From NCBI GenBank assembly GCA_002352285.1, contig DEIC01000120.1:15031-26954 (forward strand): a DNA stretch of 11,924 nucleotides, given 5' to 3'. The stretch is from Alphaproteobacteria bacterium UBA2784. GTDB taxonomy: Bacteria > Pseudomonadota > Alphaproteobacteria > Micropepsales > Micropepsaceae. The position numbers and the translations under genes were made by a program. Shown here one piece after another: positions 5,068-11,924 of this stretch. The notes beneath the pieces were generated by a model. That model was given only the letters and a program-made list of their open reading frames with translations, did no database searches and was not told the origin of the DNA. Position 1 is the first letter of the stretch. Every line of letters starts with the position of its first letter.

Positions 5068-7347
5068 ATGTCGGCTGAAGATGACGATAACAAGCGTGAG
5101 CATCCGCCGGTTCTGGCGGATGAAGCGTTTCAGCTTGGCCAGACATTAGCGATGCAGCACGTCCAGACCTTTGATGCAAACTCGCCGCGCCGCTTTATCA
5201 ACCGCGAGCTGAGCTGGCTTGAGTTCAACACGCGCGTGCTTGCAGAGGCGTCGAACCCGCGCCACCCGTTGCTGGAGCGCCTGCGGTTTCTGTCGATCTC
5301 GGCCAACAACCTCGACGAATTTTACATGGTCCGCTATGCGGGCATTCTGGGCCAGATGCGCGAGGGCGTGGTTGCCGTATCAGACGATGGCCTGACGCCC
5401 GCCCAGCAATTGCAGCTGATTGACGCGAAAGCCGCGATCCTGATGGCCGATCAGCAGCGCATGTTCCGTGAACTCCATGAAGAGATGCGGCGGAACGGCA
5501 TTTCGCTCATCAATTCTGTTGAGCTTTCAGATGACGAACGGGCGTTTCTGGAAACGCGCTTCATGGAGCAGGTGTTTCCGGTTCTGACGCCACTGGCGGT
5601 TGATCCGGCGCACCCATTTCCTTTCATCCCCAATCTCGGATTTACGCTGGTCTTGAGCCTGCGCCGCAAGTCGGATGGCCGCCCGCTCAACGCGCTTGTG
5701 CCGCTGCCCCAGATTGTTGAGCGCTTCACGCGCCTGCCAGCAGCGGTCATTGCGGGTGAACGGCCCAAGATCCGCTTCATTGCGCTGGAAGAAATCGTGC
5801 TCGTCTTTATCGACCGGCTTTTTCCCGGTTATGAGGTGCTGGCGCATGGCGCCTTCCGCATCATCCGCGACAGCGATATCGAAATTGAAGAAGAAGCCGA
5901 AGACCTGGTGCGCGTGTTTGAAACCGCACTCAAGCGCCGCCGCCACGGCGACGTGATCCGCCTGAAAGTATCGGCGTCGATGCCGCCGCAGCTCTTGAAA
6001 TTCATTACGGCGGAGCTTGAGCTGCAGGACCGCGACCCCGTGGCGGTAGAGGGTCTGCTCGGCCTTGCCGATACCGCAAACCTCATTCCCGATGACCGGC
6101 CCGATCTGAAGTTTGCGCCTTATCATGCGCGTTTCCCGGAGCGCATCCGCGATTATCGCAACGACTGTTTCTCGGCGATCAAGGCCAAGGATCTTGTGGT
6201 CCATCATCCGTTCGAAAGTTTCGACGTGGTGGTCCAGTTCCTGCGGCAGGCGGCGCAAGACCCCGATGTCGTTGCGATCAAGCAGACGCTCTATCGCACC
6301 AGCAAGGACTCACCCATTGTCCGCGCGCTGATAGAGGCGGCCGAGGCGGGCAAGTCGGTCACTGCAATTGTCGAGTTGAAGGCGCGCTTTGATGAGGCTG
6401 CAAATATCAAATGGGCGCTCGCACTCGAACGCGCGGGCGTGCAGGTGGTCTATGGCTTCATGGAGCTGAAGACCCATGCCAAGCTGTCGCTGGTTGTGCG
6501 GCGCGAGCAGGGCGGACTTGTTTCCTATGTCCATGTCGGCACCGGCAACTATCATCCCGCGACGGCGAAGATTTATACTGACCTCTCGCTCTTCAGCGCT
6601 GATCCCGTGCTCGCGCGCGATGCCCAGCAGATTTTCAACTTCATTACCGGCTACGCCGAACCGTCGCGGCTGGAGAGGATGGCGATGTCGCCGCTGACCT
6701 TGCGCGATACGCTGCTGCGGCACATCGACGCCGAGATCGCCCATGCCCGCGCCGGCCGCCCGGCGATGATCTGGTTCAAGCTGAATTCGCTGGTCGATTC
6801 ACGCGTGATCGATGCGCTCTACCGCGCCAGCGCCGCAGGCGTGCGCATTACGGGAATCGTGCGCGGCATCTGCTGCCTGAGGCCCGGCGTGCCTGGCCTG
6901 TCTGAAAACATCACGATCAAGAGCGTGGTTGGCCGTTTCCTTGAACATGGCCGCATGGTCTGCTTTGGCAACGGGCATGGCTTGCCCTCGCCAAAGGCGC
7001 TGGTTTACATCTCGTCCGCGGACTGGATGCCCCGCAACCTTGACCGCAGGGTCGAGGTGCTGGCGCCGGTGACGACCGCGACGGTGCATCAGCAGATCCT
7101 GGACCAGATCATGGTGGCTTATCTGAAGGACGAAGCGCAGAGCTGGACCCTTCTGCCGGACGCAACCTACGTCCGTGCCGAAGGCGCAATGCGCGAAGGC
7201 GCCTTCAGTGCCCATGACTACTTCATGACCAACCCCAGCCTGTCGGGCCGGGGCAAGGCCCTGAAGATCGATCCGCCGCCGTCATTGCCCTCAACCCGCA
7301 CCCAGGCGGGCAAAGACAGGCGGACGGCGGCACGTGGCCCTGACTGA
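5068..7347 (+). CDS. ppk: Polyphosphate kinase 1
   Basis: Polymerises the gamma-phosphate of ATP into inorganic polyphosphate, reversibly, through a phosphohistidine. From the ATG at 5068 the protein has 759 residues, somewhat longer than the usual 690-730. The N-terminal domain begins at RFINRELSWLEFN (43-55). The catalytic histidines are H470 in KTHAK and H489 in YVHVGTGN, 19 residues apart as in the E. coli enzyme (H435, H454). Extra length comes from about 40 charged residues at the N-terminus and about 35 Pro- and Arg-rich residues at the C-terminus. The frame is open to a TTG at 5044, but that codon lies in the T-run of the hairpin, so ATG is preferred; no strong Shine-Dalgarno sequence is visible. 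ppx overlaps its 3' end. Confidence 0.96.
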   Translation: MSAEDDDNKREHPPVLADEAFQLGQTLAMQHVQTFDANSPRRFINRELSWLEFNTRVLAEASNPRHPLLERLRFLSISANNLDEFYMVRYAGILGQMREGVVAVSDDGLTPAQQLQLIDAKAAILMADQQRMFRELHEEMRRNGISLINSVELSDDERAFLETRFMEQVFPVLTPLAVDPAHPFPFIPNLGFTLVLSLRRKSDGRPLNALVPLPQIVERFTRLPAAVIAGERPKIRFIALEEIVLVFIDRLFPGYEVLAHGAFRIIRDSDIEIEEEAEDLVRVFETALKRRRHGDVIRLKVSASMPPQLLKFITAELELQDRDPVAVEGLLGLADTANLIPDDRPDLKFAPYHARFPERIRDYRNDCFSAIKAKDLVVHHPFESFDVVVQFLRQAAQDPDVVAIKQTLYRTSKDSPIVRALIEAAEAGKSVTAIVELKARFDEAANIKWALALERAGVQVVYGFMELKTHAKLSLVVRREQGGLVSYVHVGTGNYHPATAKIYTDLSLFSADPVLARDAQQIFNFITGYAEPSRLERMAMSPLTLRDTLLRHIDAEIAHARAGRPAMIWFKLNSLVDSRVIDALYRASAAGVRITGIVRGICCLRPGVPGLSENITIKSVVGRFLEHGRMVCFGNGHGLPSPKALVYISSADWMPRNLDRRVEVLAPVTTATVHQQILDQIMVAYLKDEAQSWTLLPDATYVRAEGAMREGAFSAHDYFMTNPSLSGRGKALKIDPPPSLPSTRTQAGKDRRTAARGPD

Positions 7348-8857
7348 ACAAGCAGCCAAATCTGCCGCAGCCGCGCAATCCGCGCCGGCCACAGGTCCGG
7401 TATCGGTGGTCGATATCGGCTCGAACTCGGTGCGCCTTGTCGTGTTCGAGGGGCTGACCCGCAACCCGACGACCCTGTTCAATGAGAAGGCGATCTGCGC
7501 CATGGGGCGCGGCCTTGTCTCGACCGGCAAGCTTGATGCCGATGGCATGCGCATGGCGCTGGCGGCACTTGCCCGTTTCAAGGCGGTCAGCGCCGATCTC
7601 GGCGTGCCGCATATGGAGATCGTGGCAACAGCCGCCGTGCGCGACGCCAAAAACGGCAAGGAGTTTGTTGCCAGGGCAGAAGCAGCCACGGGCGCGCCCG
7701 TGCGCGTGCTCACCGGCGCAGAGGAAGCCGAATACGCCGCGATGGGTGTGCTTTCGGGCCTGCCGGATGCCGATGGCCTTGTTGGCGATCTGGGCGGCGG
7801 CAGCCTTGAACTGACGCAGGTTGCAGGCGGAAGGCTGGGGCAAGGCACAACCTTGCCGCTCGGCCCGCTGCGCCTGATGGACGCTGCCAATGACCGCATC
7901 GAGCGCGCCAAGGAAATTGTCGACGACGCCATGCGCGCCGCCCCCGGCCTTGACCGCCTGAAGAACCGCGCGCTCTACGCCGTGGGCGGTGTGTGGCGCA
8001 GCTTCGCGCGTATTCATCAGCAGCAGGTGGAACATCCCATCTCGATCCTGCACGGCTATGAAATCTCGCGCGGCGAGGCGATCAAGCTGGCGCAGTTCCT
8101 GGCGGGTCAAAGCCGCAAGTCGCTGGAGCGCATCGCGGCCATTCCCAAACGCCGCGCCGAGTCGCTGCCGTGGGGCGCCCTTGTGCTGGAGCGGCTTCTC
8201 AAGGCAACCGAAATCGACCGCGTTGTCGTCTCTGCCTTTGGCGTGCGCGAGGGCGTGCTCTTCCGTCAGTTGAGCGCCGATCAGCGCGCGCGTGATCCGC
8301 TGCTGGATGCCTGCCACGCTGCTGCTGCACGCTTCGGCCGTGTGGCGAATACGGGTGAGGTGCTGGCGGCCTTTACCGCGCCTCTGTTCCGCGACGAAGA
8401 TCCCGGCCAATTGCGCCTGCGCCGCGCTGCATGCCTGATGGCGGACTCCGCCTGGCGGGAGCATCCCGATTACCGCGCTGAACTCGCCTTCCGCTATGTG
8501 CTTCAGGCGCAGATCGCGGGCATCGGCCACAAGGAGCGCGCCTTCCTCGCGCTCACGCTGTTTCACCGCTATGCCGGTGATGATGTCGAGGAAGATCTGA
8601 TCGGCCCGGTGCGCCGCTGGGCGGGCAGTGACATTGGCCTGCGCGCCATGCGGCTGGGTCTCGCCTTGCGTCTGGCCTATGTGCTGGCGGGATCAGCGTC
8701 GGGCGTGGGGTCCGACTTTACCCTGACGCTGGGCAAGAGCGATCTGGCGCTCACCCTGTCACGCCGCCGCGCAGGCGTGATCGGCGAACCGGTAGAGCGC
8801 CGCCTTGCCGAACTCGCGGACGCCTTTGGCCGCACGCCAAGGGTGGATATCGGCTAA
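7334..8857 (+). CDS. ppx: Exopolyphosphatase (Ppx/GppA family)
   Basis: Removes terminal phosphates from polyphosphate; some family members hydrolyse pppGpp instead. The 507-residue protein has the actin-like phosphatase fold: phosphate loop VVDIGSNSVRL (25-35), ATAAVRDAKNG (98-108), the probable catalytic glutamate in GAEEAEYAAMG (E131), VGDLGGGSLEL (150-160) with D152 and E159, and AVGGVWR further on. A helical C-terminal part of about 190 residues follows, as in long Ppx proteins. It begins with GTG at 7334, 14 bp inside ppk; no suitable ATG occurs before the conserved core, and the first 20 residues are an Ala-rich extension. The overlap implies one transcript and coupled translation with ppk. 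The TAA stop (8855-8857) interlocks with that of rnd. Ppx rather than GppA is favoured by the ppk neighbour. Confidence 0.93.
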   Translation: MALTEQAAKSAAAAQSAPATGPVSVVDIGSNSVRLVVFEGLTRNPTTLFNEKAICAMGRGLVSTGKLDADGMRMALAALARFKAVSADLGVPHMEIVATAAVRDAKNGKEFVARAEAATGAPVRVLTGAEEAEYAAMGVLSGLPDADGLVGDLGGGSLELTQVAGGRLGQGTTLPLGPLRLMDAANDRIERAKEIVDDAMRAAPGLDRLKNRALYAVGGVWRSFARIHQQQVEHPISILHGYEISRGEAIKLAQFLAGQSRKSLERIAAIPKRRAESLPWGALVLERLLKATEIDRVVVSAFGVREGVLFRQLSADQRARDPLLDACHAAAARFGRVANTGEVLAAFTAPLFRDEDPGQLRLRRAACLMADSAWREHPDYRAELAFRYVLQAQIAGIGHKERAFLALTLFHRYAGDDVEEDLIGPVRRWAGSDIGLRAMRLGLALRLAYVLAGSASGVGSDFTLTLGKSDLALTLSRRRAGVIGEPVERRLAELADAFGRTPRVDIG

Positions 8858-10011
8858 ACCTTCTCGCGCGCCAGCACTTTCAGCCTGCCGTTTTCGGCTG
8901 CCAGCGCCAGCTCGCCACGCTTGAGCTTCAGCGCATCGCTGCCGAAAATGTCGAAACGCCAGCCATGCAATGCGGGAACATCGGCCTTGTCATCGGCAGC
9001 CAGAAGCTCCACGTCGGAGGCCGACGCAATCAGCCGCGCCGCCACGTGATGCTCGTCTGACTTGAGGCGCAGCAGCACTTTCAGCATGTCGGTGATGCCG
9101 GGATCGGCATCGCGCGCGCGGTCATCGCGGTCAAGCTGGGGAATTTCTTCAGGCCGCATCGCAAGCCCCCGTTTGATCGCCTCCAGAAGCCCTTGGCCGC
9201 TGCGCGACTGGGCAAAGCCCTTGGGGATGGAGCGCACATGCTCCATCGCCTCGGCGGTGGCGGGCGCATGGGATGCGACATCCAGCACCGCATCATCTTT
9301 CAGGATGCGCCCGCGCGGCACATCACGCGCCTGCGCCTCGCGCTCCCGCCAGGCGGCTATGGCCTTCAGGACCGCCAGCATCTTGCGCGAGCCGGAGCGA
9401 AGCTTGAACCGCCGCCATGCCACTTCGGGGTCAAGCTCGTAAGTCTCGGCCGAAATCAGCGCCCCCATTTCTTCCGCGACCCAGGCCATGCGGCCGGTCT
9501 TGTCGAGCCGGGCTTTGAGCGAGCGATAGACGTCACGCAGATAGGTGACGTCATCCAGCGCATAGGCCAATTGACGCTCGCTCAAGGGGCGACGCGCCCA
9601 GTCGGTAAAGCGGTGGGTTTTGTCGATCGTGCCTTTGCAGATCTGGCGCACCAGCGACTCATAGGACGCCGCCTCGCCATAGCCGCACACCATGGCGGCA
9701 ATCTGGGTATCGAACATCGGGGCGGGCAGAACCTTGCCCTGCGTGTGAAAAATCTCGATGTCCTGCCGCGCGGCATGGAACACTTTGACTGTCGAGGGCG
9801 CGCGCAAAAGCGCCCAGAACGGCGCAAGGTCAATGCCCGGCGCCAGGGGGTCGATAATGGCAGCCTCGTCCCGGCCAGCCGCCTGAATGAGGCACAGCCT
9901 GGCCCAATAGGTCTGGTCGCGCATGAACTCGGTGTCGAGCGCGACAAAGGGCTCCTCAGCCAGCCGGGCGCAGAACTCGGCCAGTTCCGGGGTGGTCGTG
10001 ATGATCTTCAT
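8854..10011 (-). CDS. rnd: Ribonuclease D
   Basis: A 3'-5' exoribonuclease of the DEDD-y group that trims tRNA precursors and other structured RNAs. The 385-residue protein, close to the 375 of E. coli RNase D, has Exo I with D26 and E28 in ALDTEF, Exo II with D84 in FHAARQDIEIF, and Exo III with Y150 and D154 in YALDD. An HRDC domain follows at roughly 205-285 (SGSRKMLAVLKAIAAWRE, then RILKDDAVLDVA). The ATG at 10011 is the natural start; GGGGG (minus reading of 10015-10019) just upstream could serve as a weak ribosome binding site. It diverges from aspS, and its TAG stop (8856-8854) overlaps the TAA of ppx. Confidence 0.95.
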   Translation of the reverse strand: MKIITTTPELAEFCARLAEEPFVALDTEFMRDQTYWARLCLIQAAGRDEAAIIDPLAPGIDLAPFWALLRAPSTVKVFHAARQDIEIFHTQGKVLPAPMFDTQIAAMVCGYGEAASYESLVRQICKGTIDKTHRFTDWARRPLSERQLAYALDDVTYLRDVYRSLKARLDKTGRMAWVAEEMGALISAETYELDPEVAWRRFKLRSGSRKMLAVLKAIAAWREREAQARDVPRGRILKDDAVLDVASHAPATAEAMEHVRSIPKGFAQSRSGQGLLEAIKRGLAMRPEEIPQLDRDDRARDADPGITDMLKVLLRLKSDEHHVAARLIASASDVELLAADDKADVPALHGWRFDIFGSDALKLKRGELALAAENGRLKVLAREKV

Positions 10012-10017
10012 GTGCCC

Positions 10018-10047
10018 CCTATAGCTGATTTGCCGCCCCCGCTACAA
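10018..10047 (-). promoter_or_regulatory. Candidate rnd promoter placing the start site at the ATG
   Basis: On the minus strand TTGTAG (10047-10042) precedes TATAGG (10023-10018) by 18 bases, and GCTATAGG also resembles the Caulobacter housekeeping -10 element. Initiation six to seven bases downstream would fall at or next to base 10011, the A of the rnd start codon. That would give a leaderless or nearly leaderless mRNA. A promoter further upstream, using the G-run at 10015-10019 as ribosome binding site, is the alternative. Confidence 0.35.
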
Positions 10048-10064
10048 ACCGTCCGTTGCCCCGC

Positions 10065-10095
10065 TTGACATGCTGGCAGGCCGGTGGGCACAACC
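10065..10095 (+). promoter_or_regulatory. Possible aspS promoter (-35 only clear)
   Basis: TTGACA at 10065-10070 is a perfect -35 hexamer. At 17-18 bases downstream the sequence is GCACAAC (10088-10094), a poor -10. The 111-bp gap between rnd and aspS must hold promoters for both directions, so the element is well placed. Transcription would begin near 10100, about 20 bases before the aspS ATG. Confidence 0.33.
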
Positions 10096-10111
10096 CGCCG
10101 CCATTGGCTTT

Positions 10112-10115
10112 GGAG
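10112..10115 (+). promoter_or_regulatory. Ribosome binding site of aspS
   Basis: GGAG lies 7 bases before the ATG at 10123 and is the clearest Shine-Dalgarno sequence in the window. It fixes the aspS start, which also agrees with the family N-terminus. Confidence 0.6.
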
Positions 10116-10122
10116 CTTGAAA

Positions 10123-11924
10123 ATGCACGCCTATCGCACCCATACCTGTGGGGGATTGCGCAAATCCCATGTCGGCGAAACCGTCCGCCTGTCGGGCTGG
10201 GTTCATCGCCGCCGCGACCATGGCGGGCTGATCTTCATCGACCTGCGCGACCATTACGGCATTACGCAATGCGTGGTCGATCCTTCCAGCCCTGCTTTCA
10301 AGGTGACAGATACGGCGCGCTCTGAATGGGTGCTGACGTTTACGGGCCGCGTGGTGGCGCGCACACCTGATACAGTGAACACCAACCTGCCGACCGGTGA
10401 AGTGGAGCTGCGCATTGATGACGTCGCAGTCCAGTCAGAGGCCGGTGAGTTGCCCGTGCCGGTGTTTGGCGATCTCGACTATCCCGAGGAGACGCGCCTC
10501 AAATACCGCTTTCTTGATCTGCGGCGCGAAAAACTCCACCGCAACATCACGCTGCGCTCCAACATCATTGCCAGCGTCCGCCGCCGCATGATCGCGGAGG
10601 GCTTTACCGAATTCCAGACGCCGATCCTGACGGCCTCAAGCCCCGAGGGCGCGCGCGACTTCCTTGTGCCCTCGCGCCTTCATCCCGGCAAGTTCTATGC
10701 GCTGCCGCAGGCGCCGCAGCAGTTCAAGCAGCTCATCATGGTGGCGGGCTTTGACCGCTATTTCCAGATTGCGCCCTGCTTCCGCGACGAGGCGGCGCGC
10801 GCCGACCGCAGCCCGGGCGAGTTCTACCAGCTTGATCTTGAGATGAGCTTTGTGACGCAGGAAGACGTCTTCAACGCGGTGGAGCCTGTGCTCTATGGCC
10901 TGTTTGAAGAGTTTGCCCAAGGCCGCTCCATCAGCCCGATGAAGTTCGAGCGCATCCGTTATGCCGATGCGATGCTGAAATACGGTTCCGACAAGCCCGA
11001 CCTGCGCAATCCCATCGTGATTGCCGACGTGACGGACGAGTTCAACGACGCAACCGTCACCTTCAAGGCGTTCAAGGGTGTGATCGAGCAGGGCGGCGTG
11101 GTGCGCGCCATTCCCGCGCCGGGTTCGGCAAGCCAGCCGCGCTCGTTCTTCGACAAGATGAACGAATGGGCGCGCGCCGAGTTCAAGGCGCCGGGCCTTG
11201 GCTACATCGTGTTTGAAGAAGAAGGCGGCAAGCTTGCGGGCAAGGGTCCGATTGCCAAGTTCGTGCCCGAAGCCGTGCAGGCGCGCATCGTCGCCAAGGC
11301 CGGATTGAAGGCAGGCGACGCCGTGTTCTTTGCCGCCGACAAGGCCGACAAGGCCGCCAAGCTGGCGGGTGCCGCGCGCCTGCGCATCGGCAATGAACTC
11401 GGGCTCAAATCCGCCAAGAGCTATGACTTCCACTTCTGCTGGGTCGTCGATTTCCCGATGTATGAATGGAACGAGGACGACAAGAAGATCGACTTCTCGC
11501 ATAACCCGTTCTCGATGCCGAATTTCGACCACGCCGCCTTCCTCGCCCTTGATCCCAGGGACAAGGAAACGATTTTGGGCATGACAGCGTTCCAGTACGA
11601 CATCGTGTGCAACGGCATCGAATTGTCGTCGGGCGCGATCCGCAACCACAAGCCGGAAGTGATGATTAAGGCGTTTGAGCTGGCGGGGTATGCGCGCAAT
11701 GAGGTTGAGGAAAAATTCGGCGGCATGCTGAATGCCTTCCGCTATGGCGCGCCGCCCCACGGTGGCACCGCGCCGGGCATCGACCGCATGGTGATGCTGC
11801 TGGCGGGCGAGGAAAACCTGCGCGAGATCACCATGTTCCCGATGAACCAGCGCGCGGAAGACCTGATGATGGGCGCACCTTCTGAGGTGACACCCAAGCA
11901 GCTTCGCGAACTCAACATCCGCGT
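10123..11924 (+). CDS. aspS: Aspartyl-tRNA synthetase, 3' end cut by the window
   Basis: Class II synthetase that charges tRNA-Asp. The 600 codons present cover nearly the whole protein; it breaks off at LRELNIR, only a few residues before the usual end. Order: anticodon-binding OB fold (about 1-105, GWVHRRRDHGGLIFIDLRD), motif 1 and PEGARDFLVPSR (174-185), QAPQ (196-199), motif 2 FRDE (220-223), the bacterial GAD insertion (about 290-430), and motif 3 HGGTAPGIDR ending at R555. H33 in the RDHGG loop is the residue reported for non-discriminating enzymes that also charge tRNA-Asn; E. coli has Leu there. Residue 224 in motif 2 is Ala, where I recall Asp in E. coli and other alphaproteobacteria. 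It diverges from rnd. Confidence 0.96.
   Translation, partial: MHAYRTHTCGGLRKSHVGETVRLSGWVHRRRDHGGLIFIDLRDHYGITQCVVDPSSPAFKVTDTARSEWVLTFTGRVVARTPDTVNTNLPTGEVELRIDDVAVQSEAGELPVPVFGDLDYPEETRLKYRFLDLRREKLHRNITLRSNIIASVRRRMIAEGFTEFQTPILTASSPEGARDFLVPSRLHPGKFYALPQAPQQFKQLIMVAGFDRYFQIAPCFRDEAARADRSPGEFYQLDLEMSFVTQEDVFNAVEPVLYGLFEEFAQGRSISPMKFERIRYADAMLKYGSDKPDLRNPIVIADVTDEFNDATVTFKAFKGVIEQGGVVRAIPAPGSASQPRSFFDKMNEWARAEFKAPGLGYIVFEEEGGKLAGKGPIAKFVPEAVQARIVAKAGLKAGDAVFFAADKADKAAKLAGAARLRIGNELGLKSAKSYDFHFCWVVDFPMYEWNEDDKKIDFSHNPFSMPNFDHAAFLALDPRDKETILGMTAFQYDIVCNGIELSSGAIRNHKPEVMIKAFELAGYARNEVEEKFGGMLNAFRYGAPPHGGTAPGIDRMVMLLAGEENLREITMFPMNQRAEDLMMGAPSEVTPKQLRELNIR

Noticed and set aside
7223..8566. 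A 447-codon open frame on the minus strand opposite ppk-ppx
   Set aside because: Its translation is rich in His, Arg, Gln and Ala with no domain, and it lies wholly opposite a gene with strong family motifs. Long antisense frames are a by-product of GC-rich codon use.
9193..10068. A 291-codon plus-strand frame opposite rnd
   Set aside because: Antisense shadow of rnd, with compositional bias and no domain; it also runs across the rnd start region.
10636..11760. A 374-codon open frame on the minus strand opposite aspS
   Set aside because: No recognisable motif, and the plus strand is a fully convincing AspRS over the same bases.
1..11924. Mobile element, prophage, CRISPR, toxin-antitoxin or defence genes
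   Set aside because: Every sizeable reading frame with coding character is assigned to a housekeeping family or DUF2066; no transposase, repeat array, terminal repeats or compositional break was found.

Overview
The window is GC-rich chromosomal DNA packed with housekeeping genes. Gene content and order (purM-purN, an exported DUF2066 protein, a CDP-alcohol phosphatidyltransferase, an HdaA-type DnaA regulator, ppk, ppx, rnd, aspS) and the protein sequences point to an alphaproteobacterium. I recall this block as largely conserved in Caulobacter-like and related alphaproteobacteria. I cannot name the genus. I see no insertion sequence, phage gene, CRISPR array, rRNA or tRNA, and no stretch with foreign-looking base use.

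Layout. Bases 1-197 hold no complete gene but contain several strong inverted repeats, a good ndk promoter and possibly the first 12 codons of a leftward gene. Then come ndk (198-620, +) and, 2 bp beyond and converging on it, purM-purN (2328 to 623, -). A divergent promoter region (2329-2544) leads to a rightward operon: DUF2066 protein, CDP-alcohol phosphatidyltransferase, hdaA (2545-4938). After a 129-bp regulatory gap with a terminator-like hairpin and a Pho-box-like site come ppk and ppx (5068-8857), overlapping by 14 bp. The ppx stop codon interlocks with the stop codon of leftward rnd (10011 to 8854). rnd diverges from aspS (10123 to the right edge), which lacks only its last few codons.

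How the genes relate. ndk, purN and purM serve nucleotide supply. The phosphatidyltransferase looks like the mitochondrial type of cardiolipin synthase rather than PGP synthase. HdaA switches off DnaA by promoting ATP hydrolysis. PPK and Ppx make and degrade polyphosphate. Acidic phospholipid, HdaA and polyphosphate are each reported, mostly in other bacteria, to act on the nucleotide state or stability of the replication initiator DnaA, so 3682-8857 may be more than a chance row of housekeeping genes. That is inference.

No clearly new system such as a defence island or gene cassette is visible. The most useful leads are the cardiolipin-synthase-type signatures next to hdaA, the candidate PhoB site and hairpin before ppk, the stacked hairpins at the left edge, and the uncharacterised exported protein heading the hdaA operon.
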